NCBI GenBank assembly: GCA_040752275.1
Contig: JBFMFH010000008.1
Location: 1-41,645, forward strand
Length of the DNA: 41,645 nt
From: JBFMFH01 sp040752275
GTDB taxonomy: Bacteria; Acidobacteriota; Vicinamibacteria; Vicinamibacterales; JAKQTR01
Reading direction: 5' to 3'
Part shown: positions 27,554 through 35,693 of the stretch, piece by piece
Position numbering within the stretch: the stretch's first letter is position 1
Layout of the letters: each line of letters starts with the position of its first letter
The notes under the pieces: generated by a model
The model's database searches: none
What the model saw: the letters and a program-made list of their open reading frames with translations, nothing else
What the model was told of the DNA's origin: nothing
Translations under genes and position numbers: made by a program

Positions 27554-28831
27554 TCAGTGTGCACGCCTCAGCAGCGTCTCGACGAACCGCGATCGGAGCT
27601 GGCTGTTGGCGAGGGCCTGCTTGGCGGGCGGCAGCTTCAGGACGACACCGAGGATCGCGGCCATCGCCCGGTGGCTGGCGAGTGCGTGATTGTCGGCGAT
27701 CAGGTTCTGGAGCTTCCCGCGTTCGATGGCCATCAGCACGACTCGGTGCGTGGAGTCCACGGGCGTGATGACGCGCTCGCGACGTTCGACGAGACGCAGC
27801 TGTCCCTTGCGGCAGGCCGCGACGCACACGCCGCATCCCAGGCACGTGGCCTCGTCGAGCACGGCTCGGCGCCTCTTCGGGTGATGCGGGTCCTGGGCGG
27901 ACACGAGTGACATCGAGCCGACCGGGCACGCGTTGACACACAGCCCGCAGCCCGTGCAGGTGCGTTGGTCGACGGCGGGCAGAAAATTCGTCGTGTGAAT
28001 CGGCCTGAGGGTGCCGAACCGCTGAGCGGCAATCATCGCCTCGCAACAGCACCCGCAGCAGTTGCAGATGAACGCAACGTGCCGTTGGGCGTTCTCGCCG
28101 AACTGCACGAGCTTCAGATCCCGCGCCTGCTGCAGGAGATCGAGGCATTCCGCCCGGTCGACGCGGCGAAGGACCCCGTGCTTGATCAACGCCGTCGCCG
28201 TGCCGCCGAAAGTCATGCAGATGCCGAGCGGGGCCGAGCACGCCCGGTCCAGGTGGGCCATCTTGTGGCGGCAGTAGCACAAGCCGATGCCGCGATCGGT
28301 GGCCGACTCGACGACCCAGCTCGCGCGCTCGTAGTCGAGCACGTGCAGCGCCTGCTCGCTCGTGAGCACGGGTTCGTGGACGAACGTCCGCCCCAGCTGC
28401 GTGTCCCCTTGGGTGAACAGGGCCTTGATGAAGTCCTCTTCAACCGTCAGGTACTCGTAGAAGAGCTGCGACAGCCTCCGCTGGTCGATGTCCGTCCGGA
28501 CGCGCATCAGCGAGAACTCGAAGAACCCGGCCATGGGCGGCGGCAGCACATAGGTCTGCTCCCCCCGGTGCTCGAGATCCAGCAGCAGAGCCTTCGACGC
28601 GAGGGCATCGAGGGTGGTCCGTGCCTCGGCCGCTGTCACCTTCCACGACTCAGCCGCCCGAGCGACGGTGAAGGGGCGGATGGGCAGCTGTGCCACCAGT
28701 TCGGCCTCTTGCGGCGTGAAGAGCATCGCCAGGATGCGGTACAGCAGGTCCGAGGGAGGCGCGCCCTGGGGAAACTGGTTCAGCCGCGCGACGAGCAGGG
28801 CGTAGGAGGAGCGGGCGGTGAGGTGGGCCAT
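27554..28831 (-). CDS. Winged-helix protein with two 4Fe-4S ferredoxin clusters and extra Cys motifs
   Basis: A 425-residue protein. Residues 1-95 form a winged-helix-like region (FTVARAAESWKVTAAEARTTLDALASKALL). The middle has Cys clusters GLCYCRHKMAHLDRAC (184-198) with C205, and CNCCGCCC (256-263), unusual for ordinary ferredoxins. The C-terminal half has TCTGCGLCVNACPVG (291-305) and TCLGCGVCVAACRKG (329-343), two 4Fe-4S motifs. It is probably cytoplasmic, combining DNA-binding-like and redox modules; it may be a redox partner of a dehydrogenase rather than a regulator. TATAAT lies eight bases before the ATG and no Shine-Dalgarno sequence is evident. Confidence 0.75.
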   Translation of the reverse strand: MAHLTARSSYALLVARLNQFPQGAPPSDLLYRILAMLFTPQEAELVAQLPIRPFTVARAAESWKVTAAEARTTLDALASKALLLDLEHRGEQTYVLPPPMAGFFEFSLMRVRTDIDQRRLSQLFYEYLTVEEDFIKALFTQGDTQLGRTFVHEPVLTSEQALHVLDYERASWVVESATDRGIGLCYCRHKMAHLDRACSAPLGICMTFGGTATALIKHGVLRRVDRAECLDLLQQARDLKLVQFGENAQRHVAFICNCCGCCCEAMIAAQRFGTLRPIHTTNFLPAVDQRTCTGCGLCVNACPVGSMSLVSAQDPHHPKRRRAVLDEATCLGCGVCVAACRKGQLRLVERRERVITPVDSTHRVVLMAIERGKLQNLIADNHALASHRAMAAILGVVLKLPPAKQALANSQLRSRFVETLLRRAH

Positions 28832-28930
28832 GGGGCGGGATTATAGGCGACAGACGTGGACGAAGGCCTGCCGGGCGCGCCGGAGGATGGCCGGCGACGG
28901 GGCGGATGACCCGGTGTCTAATCAGAGAGC

Positions 28931-30481
28931 GTGAAGGGAACCTCCCTCGCCCTGCTGTTCGCGGTCCTGGCCGGGTGCGCGTCGCACCGGGTGCGGGTGG
29001 ATCCGACGGCCTTCATGGCCGCGACGGCCGACCTCGGGCGGGCTGACATCCTCGTTCGACAAGGCTGCTACGTGTGCCTCCAGGAGGCGCTGTCGATCTA
29101 CGAACGGCTGGCGCAGCGGTCCGAGGCCACCGCAAGGGCACAGCTGGGTGCCTTCGAGACGACCTTGCTGCTCGCGGCGCGGGAGCGCGAACTGGGCCTG
29201 GGAAGCGGTACGGCGCTGGACCGGGCCCGCGGACTCGCAGCGGGCCTGCCGGCGCCGTACGAGACCACCGCCCGGTTGTCGATGGCCGAGTCGCTTCCGT
29301 GGAAGACCACGGGCGTCTCCCGGGAGTTCGTCGACGAGCAGTTCCCACTGCGGCGCCGTGCCGGGCTGCAGGGCCGGGCATGGCGCGAGCGCTTGCAGGC
29401 CGCGCCGGATGACGATCTCGCGGCTCGGTACCTGTTGCTGGCCTTCGACTGCACCAACCGCTACCGACTGCGCGACTGGACGCTCGAGCGCACGTCCGTG
29501 ACCGACAAGAGTCCGGCCCTGCTGATCTTCCGGGATGCGACGTGCGACGGCATCGAGCCGGACCGTCTGACCGCGCTCGTCGACGATCAACCCCGCTTCA
29601 TCGAGGCCCATCTCTTCACCGGTGAACTCGCCCTGCGCGAGGGCCGCCTGGTGACGGCCGAGCGGCGGCTGACGACGGCACTCGACGGAATCCCCAACCT
29701 GGTGGCGGCCCGACTGGCCCTCGGCCAGGTGTACCAGGCCATGGAGGACTTCGAACTCGCCCTGCAGGCGTTCAGCGCGGTCGTCGCCGCCGTGCCCGGG
29801 CATCGGGAAGGCCTGCTCGGCAAGGCGATCGCGCTCGGCTACACCGGCCGGCACCTCGACGCGATTCCCGTGCTCGACGAGATGGTCCGTCTTGGCACGT
29901 GGTATCAGGGCGAGGCGTTCTACTGGCGCGCGTGGAACCGGTACCGGCTTCGCGAGTTCGACGCCGCGGACGCCGACGCGGCCGAGGCGCGGCTGCGGCT
30001 GCCGATGGATCCTCAGGTGGACAAGCTCACCGGCCTGGTCGCCCTGGTGAAGACCGACCTCGATCGCGCCGAGCGCGAGTTCCGCGCGGCGGCCGAGCAC
30101 CTTGCGGGCAGAGGCGCGCGCGACTGCGACGTCGGCTACTACCTGGCCAGCACCCTCGTCGCGCGGCGGAAGTGGCCCGAAGCGGGGCCGCTCTTCGAGA
30201 CGGCGGTGTCGTGCTACACGATGGACGAGGATGCGCTGCAAACACGCATCGAGGAGATCCGGCGGTCCGAGCTGGGCGGCGAGCGCAAGGCCCGTCTCGT
30301 GGCGGCCAAGGAACGCGACATCACGCTCCTGCAATCTCAGCAGGCTCGCTCGGCCTACAACGCCGCCGTCGCGTACATCAACGCGGGCGACACCGAGAAG
30401 TGCCGCCCGATGGCCGAACGCGCAATCCGCCACCCCGACTTCGCCGCCCAGGCCCGGGCACTGCTCGACAAGCTCAAGTAG
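28931..30481 (+). CDS. TPR-repeat lipoprotein
   Basis: A 516-residue lipoprotein. The N-terminus has a short hydrophobic core and lipobox LAGC (13-16), so Cys16 would be lipidated. The body is made of helical TPR-like pairs, clearest at about 220-300 (LFTGELALREGRLVTAERRLTTAL, ARLALGQVYQAMEDFELALQAFSAV, GKAIALGYTGRHLDAIPVLDEM) and again near the C-terminus. Partner unknown; periplasmic scaffolding is plausible. The start is a GTG at 28931. It is divergent from the Fe-S protein gene. Confidence 0.8.
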   Translation: MKGTSLALLFAVLAGCASHRVRVDPTAFMAATADLGRADILVRQGCYVCLQEALSIYERLAQRSEATARAQLGAFETTLLLAARERELGLGSGTALDRARGLAAGLPAPYETTARLSMAESLPWKTTGVSREFVDEQFPLRRRAGLQGRAWRERLQAAPDDDLAARYLLLAFDCTNRYRLRDWTLERTSVTDKSPALLIFRDATCDGIEPDRLTALVDDQPRFIEAHLFTGELALREGRLVTAERRLTTALDGIPNLVAARLALGQVYQAMEDFELALQAFSAVVAAVPGHREGLLGKAIALGYTGRHLDAIPVLDEMVRLGTWYQGEAFYWRAWNRYRLREFDAADADAAEARLRLPMDPQVDKLTGLVALVKTDLDRAEREFRAAAEHLAGRGARDCDVGYYLASTLVARRKWPEAGPLFETAVSCYTMDEDALQTRIEEIRRSELGGERKARLVAAKERDITLLQSQQARSAYNAAVAYINAGDTEKCRPMAERAIRHPDFAAQARALLDKLK

Positions 30482-30538
30482 GCCCGGGGCCGGAACTCCC
30501 GTGTGCGGAGTTGATACAGGTCCCCGGTCCCCGATCCC

Positions 30539-30820
30539 CTAGTCGGCGATGCCGTACGAGGCCCGTTCCGGATTCAGCACCTTCAGATAGAGCACGCCGT
30601 CGACGCCCACCTGCACGTTATCGCGGGTGATGCACACCTGGGCGGGAATGTCGACGGCCTGCTCCTTCAGGGTGCGTTTGTAGCGGATCACGTCGACGAA
30701 CGGCACGAGAATCACGACGAGAGCAGCCAGACCGAAGAAGATGATGATGAAGCCGCCGGGTGTGAGGATCTCGAGCCCGGCGAGGAACAACCCCAGGACC
30801 GCCCAGTGCCACCACAGCAT
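30539..30820 (-). pseudogene. Truncated NfeD-slipin fusion
   Basis: Encodes 93 residues. Residues 1-36 (MLWWHWAVLGLFLAGLEILT and on) match the start of NfeD: one membrane segment with the LTPGG motif. From about residue 36 the sequence becomes the central part of an SPFH/slipin (stomatin) domain: ILVPFVDVIRYKRTLKEQ, VDIPAQVCITRDN, VGVDGVLYLKV, PERASYGIAD. It ends there with TAG, before most of the SPFH domain. NfeD and slipin are normally separate, adjacent genes, so an in-frame deletion joined them. The stop abuts a GGGGACC-type tract. It could be a degraded remnant or a small expressed hybrid. Confidence 0.7.
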
Positions 30821-31020
30821 GCAGGACCCCCGCGTGAGGGAGGCATTCTACTCCCAATCGCGCCCGGCGCTTCGTCGCATTCGTCATAAGCGCGCCCGCG
30901 ACGCCCTGCCACGGCGCACCGCCGCACGCCGGTTCCCGATGGACGCGCCTCGGGTGAATCCGGTATCGTGAGGGATGTTCCACACGGCCGCCGCCTGAGA
31001 TCTACCTGAGGATCCCTACC

Positions 31021-32085
31021 GTGACCCGATCGATCATCGCCGGCAGCGGCTCGAACGTCCCGTCACGGTGCATCACGAACGACATGCTGGCCAGCGTCAT
31101 GGAGACCAGCGATGCGTGGATCCGCGAGCGGACCGGCGTCGAGACCCGCTACTTCGTCGAGCCGGGCACCACGACGCTGGATCTGTCCGTGCCGGCCGCG
31201 CGCCAGGCCATGGAGGCCGCGGGCGTGACCGCCGGCGACGTCGACATGGTCGTCTACGCCACGATGACGCCGGATCACTACATGCCGGGCAACGGAGGCC
31301 TCCTGCAGACCGCACTCGGCCTGCGGCACATCCCGTGTTTCGACATCCGGCAGCAGTGCTCGGGGTTCGTCTATGGCCTGCAACTGGCCGATGCCCACAT
31401 CCGGTCCGGCCTGGCGAGGACGGTGCTGCTCGTAGGCGCCGAGGTCCATACGATGTTCATGCCGTTCGGCGAGGCGAGCTGGGCCCGCCTGGACGGGCGG
31501 ACCGACGTGCCGATGCCCCAGGAGGAGTGGGACTTCACGACGAGCGTGCGCCACCTTGCCGTGCTCTTCGGCGACGGCGCCGCGGCCATCGTCGTTGCCG
31601 CGTACGAGGGAGAGGATCGCGGCGTGGTCGACCACCTCATCGGGAGCGATGGGGCCGACTACGATCGCCTGTGCGTGCCAGGTGCCGGCTCGGCGTGGCG
31701 CCCGTACGTGAGCGAGGCCATGCTTCGCAGCGGGGAGCAGTGGCCGCGAATGGACGGCCGCTACGTCTTCAAGCTCGCGACCACGCGCATGGCCGAGACC
31801 GCCGAACGGATCCTGTCGCGCAACGCCGTCCGACCCGCCGATCTCTCGCTCGTGTTGATGCACCAGGCCAACCGGCGCATCAACGAGTACGTCCAGAGAC
31901 TGCTCGAACTGCCCGATTCGAAGGTGTTGCACAACATCCAGAAGTACGGGAACACCACCGCCGCGACCATCCCGCTCCTGTGGGACGAGGCCGTTCGCAC
32001 GGGCCGGATCGCCCCCGGCGATCTGGTCCTGACCGTCGCCTTCGGCGCGGGCATGAGCTGGGGAGCGAACCTCATCCGGGCATAA
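31021..32085 (+). CDS. FabH-like 3-oxoacyl-ACP synthase III
   Basis: A 354-residue thiolase-fold ketosynthase. The catalytic triad is complete: Cys113 in QQCSGFVYGL, His281 in HQANRRI and Asn311 in YGNTTAATIP. Other KAS III motifs are TSDAWIRERTGVETRY and LFGDGAAA. KAS III enzymes start fatty-acid synthesis from acyl-CoA and malonyl-ACP; close relatives make alkylated or branched products. No fab operon surrounds it, so it may be a second, specialised FabH. The start is GTG at 31021. About 540 bp further on lies the radical SAM gene. Confidence 0.88.
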   Translation: MTRSIIAGSGSNVPSRCITNDMLASVMETSDAWIRERTGVETRYFVEPGTTTLDLSVPAARQAMEAAGVTAGDVDMVVYATMTPDHYMPGNGGLLQTALGLRHIPCFDIRQQCSGFVYGLQLADAHIRSGLARTVLLVGAEVHTMFMPFGEASWARLDGRTDVPMPQEEWDFTTSVRHLAVLFGDGAAAIVVAAYEGEDRGVVDHLIGSDGADYDRLCVPGAGSAWRPYVSEAMLRSGEQWPRMDGRYVFKLATTRMAETAERILSRNAVRPADLSLVLMHQANRRINEYVQRLLELPDSKVLHNIQKYGNTTAATIPLLWDEAVRTGRIAPGDLVLTVAFGAGMSWGANLIRA

Positions 32086-32381
32086 GAGCAGGGATCGGTC
32101 GCCCGCGTGATCCACTTGGGTTCCGGGCCCCGGTCCCCGCCCCTCGACCCGGCTCGCCCTTCGGCCAGCTCAGGCCGCGGTGAGCCTGTCGAACCGCGCG
32201 GCGGCCTTGAGCAAGGTCGAAGGGCCGTTCCCAGGTCCCTGTCGTGAGGCGACCGAAATGGTCTCATTTGGCCAGTCATCTGAGACTGGTGCCCGTTCGG
32301 GACCCCGGGTTGCCCGTTCGCAGGAAATCCCAGAACCCGTTGACGCGCCTCCTTCAGAATGATGGGGCCCCCAAGCGAGGT

Positions 32382-32446
32382 CCCGCCGCGGCCTGCGGCC
32401 GGAGTTGACGAGGATGTGTTCCCGAGCGGGTGGCGCCGGACGGGCG
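32382..32446. repeat. Half A of a dispersed palindromic repeat
   Basis: A 65-bp sequence that matches 41581-41645 at 60 of 65 positions. It contains CCGCGGCCTGCGG and ends GGTGGCGCCGGACGGGCG. Here A comes before half B, the opposite order from the copy at the window end. Confidence 0.85.
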
Positions 32447-32503
32447 CCCGCCGCGGCGGAAGACCCTCAGCCGTGGTCATGTTTGTGGGTCTGAGCAGCG
32501 GTG

Positions 32504-32543
32504 GGCTGTCCGGCGACAGGACCCGCGAGGGAAGGATCACAGA
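32504..32543. repeat. Half B of a dispersed palindromic repeat
   Basis: A 40-bp sequence beginning GGCTGTCCGGCGACAGGA, identical to 41536-41575 except for one base. The core of B is an imperfect reverse complement of part of half A. Confidence 0.85.
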
Positions 32544-32622
32544 TAGGGTCCCGCCGGTCCGGCGGGGCGCGCGAGGGGTGTCCTCCGCGTCCCGGCCCGC
32601 GATCAGGCGGCGTGGAGGACAC

Positions 32623-34572
32623 ATGGCCGCTCCCTTCAAGTACGTCGAGAAGGGCGTCACCCTGGCCGCCAACGGACTGTGGTACGCCCTTCAGCCGCTA
32701 TATCGCATCGCCCCGAACCGGTCATTCACGCCACCCTGGTCGGATCGACCGCTGCTCAAGTCGACGGAGAAGTTCACACCGCCGCTCGGCGTGCCGCGCG
32801 ACACGACGTCGCTCTGCCCCACGTGCACGCGCGAGGCGCGCCAGAGGGTCGTGGACGGACAGGCCGGGCCCGACCTCTTCGTCAAGGAGCATGCGGGCGA
32901 GATCCCGGCGAGGATCATCGAGCGCGACGGCCGGATCCTGATGGTCAAGGACTGCCCGACCCACGGCCACTTCGAGGACGTGCTGTCGAGCGATCCGGCG
33001 TTCTACAGGCGGATGGAGGCGCTGTTCCCGGGCAGCGACATCCCGATTCATGCCGGCGATGAGCTGCACAACCACGGCCTGAGCAGCCTTCGGTACGGAC
33101 GGGGCACGGTCCTGACGATCGACCTGACCAACCGCTGCAACATGATGTGCGATCCGTGCTTTACCGACGCCAACCAGGTCGGGTTCGTCCACGAACTGAG
33201 CTGGGAGGAGGTCAAGACCATCCTCGATCGGGCCATGTCCAAGAAGCCGCGCCGGCAGATGTCCGTCCAATTCTCGGGCGGCGAGCCGACGCTGTCGCCG
33301 CATTTCCTGAAGGCGGTGGCGTACTGCAAGGAACTGGGATTCAACAGCGTGCAGGCCGCGACCAACGGCATCGAATTCGCCAAGGATCCGCAGTTCTGCC
33401 GGCAGGCGGCCGATGCCGGCCTCCGTTTCGTGTACCTGCAGTTCGACGGTGTCGGGAACGCGGCCAACGCCCATCGCCATGTGGCGAACCTCTTCGACGT
33501 CAAGATGCGGGCCATTGAGAATCTGCACGAAGCCGGCGTCGACATCGTCCTGGTGAGCACCATCATCAACGGCGTCAACAACGAACAGGTCGGCCGCATC
33601 GTCGAGTTCGCGCTGGATAACCCCAAGAAGATCTCCTTCATCTCGTTCCAGCCCGTGTCGTTCACCGGACGCGACGAGGAGATCAGCGAGGAGCGACGAG
33701 CCGCCCAGCGCTACACGACCGCGCACCTCGCCCACGACATCCGGCGGCAGACGGGGATCGGAGAGCCGCTGCGCGACTGGTTCCCGATCTCGCTGATGAC
33801 GACCTTCGGCGACTGGGCCGATCTGGTGCACGGGCCGAGCGCCGCCTTCGGGCACCTCAACTGCGGGTGCCATCCGGATTGCGGCGCCGGGATGGCCGTG
33901 ATGATCGACAAGGAAACGCGCGAGCGGGTGCCCGTCTCCGCCTTTCTGGACGGCCAGGACCTGGTGAAGGACCTCGCCATCGTCAACGACGCGGCGCGGG
34001 GGCGCTTCCTCTCGGTGCTGGGCCTGGCGGTGAGCCTGCTCCGCAACTACGACCCCTTCAAGGCGCCAAGCCGGCTGAGGCTCACCGACATGCTGAAGAA
34101 GTTCGACAAGGCCTTCGGGGCGACCGGGCGGAGCTACGGCAAGGTGGGCAAGGGCCGGACGCGCGCCGATGTCGAGCAGCGCCGGTCGGACGGGTTCCTG
34201 TTCCTGTTCATCGCCGGCATGTGGTTCCAGGACCTGTGGACCTACGACTTCCGTCGCACCCAGCAGTGCATCATCCCGTACGGCACCCAGGAGGGCGAGA
34301 TCTCGTTCTGCGCGTACAACACCGGCGTCGGCTGGCGGCAGATTGTCGAGAAGCGGCATCAGACCGCGACGCTGGCCTCGTGGTACGACACGAACGGCCG
34401 CCACCACATCTACACCGGGAACCACCTCGTCCCCCTCGCGTCGACCGAGCACTCGCTGCGGCTCAACCAGGAGGCACTGGTCGCCGGCCCGCAGCACGAC
34501 CTGGACCTAGCCGGCATCGCCAAGACGTCGCGCGAGGAGAAGATCAGGGCGCGGCACGGCGAGCACGTCTGA
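32623..34572 (+). CDS. Radical SAM enzyme, tetraether-synthase (Tes/MJ0619)-like
   Basis: A 649-residue radical SAM protein. The SAM cluster is CNMMCDPC (Cys172, 176, 179; Cx3Cx2C) within LTIDLTNRCNMMCDPCF, and SGGEP is at 218-222. The N-terminus carries a zinc-ribbon/rubredoxin-like site, SLCPTC (C65, C68) and KDCPTHGHFED (C111, H114), and CGCHPDC (C414-C420) suggests auxiliary Fe-S clusters. This N-terminal site plus core is typical of the MJ0619 family, which includes archaeal tetraether synthase and bacterial membrane-spanning-lipid synthases. ATG 32623 follows GGAGG by four bases. Substrate is inferred; other radical SAM roles remain possible. Confidence 0.75.
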   Translation: MAAPFKYVEKGVTLAANGLWYALQPLYRIAPNRSFTPPWSDRPLLKSTEKFTPPLGVPRDTTSLCPTCTREARQRVVDGQAGPDLFVKEHAGEIPARIIERDGRILMVKDCPTHGHFEDVLSSDPAFYRRMEALFPGSDIPIHAGDELHNHGLSSLRYGRGTVLTIDLTNRCNMMCDPCFTDANQVGFVHELSWEEVKTILDRAMSKKPRRQMSVQFSGGEPTLSPHFLKAVAYCKELGFNSVQAATNGIEFAKDPQFCRQAADAGLRFVYLQFDGVGNAANAHRHVANLFDVKMRAIENLHEAGVDIVLVSTIINGVNNEQVGRIVEFALDNPKKISFISFQPVSFTGRDEEISEERRAAQRYTTAHLAHDIRRQTGIGEPLRDWFPISLMTTFGDWADLVHGPSAAFGHLNCGCHPDCGAGMAVMIDKETRERVPVSAFLDGQDLVKDLAIVNDAARGRFLSVLGLAVSLLRNYDPFKAPSRLRLTDMLKKFDKAFGATGRSYGKVGKGRTRADVEQRRSDGFLFLFIAGMWFQDLWTYDFRRTQQCIIPYGTQEGEISFCAYNTGVGWRQIVEKRHQTATLASWYDTNGRHHIYTGNHLVPLASTEHSLRLNQEALVAGPQHDLDLAGIAKTSREEKIRARHGEHV

Positions 34573-35073
34573 GGACGGGGACCAGGGGTCAGGGAACGGG
34601 GAACGGGGACCGGGTTAGCGCGTCGATCGGCGCATGTCACTGTCACGACAGGCCACAACCGCCGTGGTCGGCGTCGAGAAGGGCGTCGCCATCACCTCTC
34701 GACACGCTCTGCCGTCGCTGCTCGATCGGGGCATGTGCCGCCCTGTTCTTCGGAGCGCACTTCGCGGGCGAGGAACGGATCGACGCACTCCTGAGAGGAC
34801 TGCGGTCGAATCCTGCCGATCCTCGGATTTCTCTCCTTTGCCGTGGTGAACCCAAGAATCGCCCCAGCAGATTTCGTGCTTGACAGCGTTGCCGGCCATC
34901 GGCAGATTCCGCCTTCACCCACGGTCTGGCGTCATCCTGCGCGGAGTCGTTACACGGCCGCATCATGGGCGATTGCCCACTCCGGCTCATGATCGCTTCA
35001 GCCGGTCCCTGGTGCCGCGGCTGGTGTGCCAGCTTGGCTTGCACCAGTCTTCCGACTGTGGTATTACCATGGT
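34573..35073. other. Gene-free left edge of the accessory island
   Basis: About 500 bp with no convincing gene. It starts with a GGGGACC/GGGAACG heptamer tract (34577-34616), includes the 81-bp repeat (34806-34886) and ends with the promoter of the RHH antitoxin gene. Short open frames across the 81-bp repeat occur in both copies and reflect the repeat rather than a protein. Confidence 0.6.
34806..34886. repeat. 82-bp direct repeat, copy 1
   Basis: Matches 36313-36394 at roughly nine of ten positions, in the same orientation. Both begin TCGAATCCTGCCGATCC and end GATTTCGTGCTTGACAG. Copy 1 lies left of mazEF; copy 2 lies left of abiE. Possibly an element end. Confidence 0.85.
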
Positions 35074-35074
35074 A
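35039..35074 (+). promoter_or_regulatory. Promoter and operator of the RHH/MazF module
   Basis: TTGCAC (35039-35044) and TATTAC (35062-35067) with a 17-bp spacer. The predicted start site falls at the ATG (35074), so the mRNA would be leaderless. Two overlapping palindromes, TGGTATTACCA (35059-35069) and TACCATGGTA (35065-35074), cover the -10 and are good operator candidates for the RHH antitoxin. Bases are seen; regulation is inferred from other RHH modules. Confidence 0.6.
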
Positions 35075-35310
35075 TGAAAGTAGCACTGTCGATTCCCAAC
35101 GAGCTCTTTGACTCCGCCGAAACCCTGAGCAAGAGGTTGGGCGTCTCCCGCAGCCGTCTGTACGCCACGGCTTTGGCCGAATTCATTGTCAAGCACCGGG
35201 GTCGAAAGACGACGGAGCGCCTCAACGCCGTGTACGCGACCGAGGACAGTCGCCTGGATCCGCGGCTGCGTCGCGTGCAGGCCCGCTCGCTCGGGGAATC
35301 GTCGTGGTAA
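35074..35310 (+). CDS. Ribbon-helix-helix antitoxin
   Basis: A 78-residue protein starting MKVALSIPNELFDSAETLSK, a ribbon-helix-helix DNA-binding domain (strand KVALSIP, then two helices with RLGVSRSRLYATALAEFIVKH). The C-terminal half (about 50-78) is charged and probably wraps the toxin. RHH antitoxins neutralise the cognate MazF-like toxin and repress their own promoter. The start at 35074 is set by the promoter spacing; no Shine-Dalgarno sequence precedes it. Its stop overlaps the toxin start by 7 bp. Confidence 0.85.
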   Translation: MKVALSIPNELFDSAETLSKRLGVSRSRLYATALAEFIVKHRGRKTTERLNAVYATEDSRLDPRLRRVQARSLGESSW

Positions 35311-35648
35311 TTGAACGAGGCCAAGTCTGGTGGGCCGACCTCGGCGAGCCCGATGGCTCAGAGCCGGGTTTCCGCCGCCCGGTGCTCATCGTCCAAGGCG
35401 ACGCGTTCAACCGGAGTCGGCTCCGGACGGTGATCGTCGTCGTCCTGACGACCAACGTGCGACTCCTGGACGCGCCAGGGAACGTCCTGCTCCCGGCCAA
35501 GGCGACCGGCCTGCCCAGGGACTCAGTGGCCAACGTCTCCCAGGTAGTCACGGTTGACTTGGACTTCCTGCTCGAGCCTGCCGGTCGGATCCGCGGCCAG
35601 CTTCTTCAAGATGTCGAGAATGGCCTCCGACTTGTACTCGAGCTGTAG
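35304..35648 (+). CDS. MazF/PemK-family toxin
   Basis: A 114-residue mRNA-interferase-like toxin. Family features: IERGQVWWADLGEPDGSEPGFRRPVLIVQGDAFN (start to about 36, with the conserved Arg in RRPVLIV), VIVVVLTTNVRL with the catalytic-region Thr, and LPAKATGLPRDSVANVSQVVTVD. These are the SH3-like barrel landmarks of MazF/PemK endoribonucleases. The length is normal and I see no lesion. It starts with GTG at 35304 inside the antitoxin gene, the usual coupled arrangement. Cleavage sequence is unknown. Confidence 0.9.
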   Translation: MVIERGQVWWADLGEPDGSEPGFRRPVLIVQGDAFNRSRLRTVIVVVLTTNVRLLDAPGNVLLPAKATGLPRDSVANVSQVVTVDLDFLLEPAGRIRGQLLQDVENGLRLVLEL

Positions 35649-35693
35649 CCCTTCTCAGTGTGGCTGAGGTGCCTCGTCAGAAACGGGCTCTAC

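Larger units (their letters stand above)
32086..32622. other. Repeat-rich intergenic region upstream of the radical SAM gene
   Basis: I see no gene in these 537 bp. They contain a GGGGACC-type tract (about 32119-32137), a diverged TTCGAC/GCTCAG repeat (about 32150-32230), a GTCTCA/TGAGAC inverted repeat (32261-32266 and 32281-32286) and two halves of a palindromic repeat shared with the right end of the window. A frame open from 32359 reads into the radical SAM gene, but it translates these repeats and is not likely to be coding. Confidence 0.6.

Noticed and set aside
32359..32622. 88-codon N-terminal extension of the radical SAM protein
   Set aside because: It translates repeat DNA; GGAGG just before ATG 32623 marks the real start.
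34615..34899. Small frames containing VKHEICWG
   Set aside because: The same words recur in 36126-36428 because both lie in the 82-bp repeat; no coding evidence.
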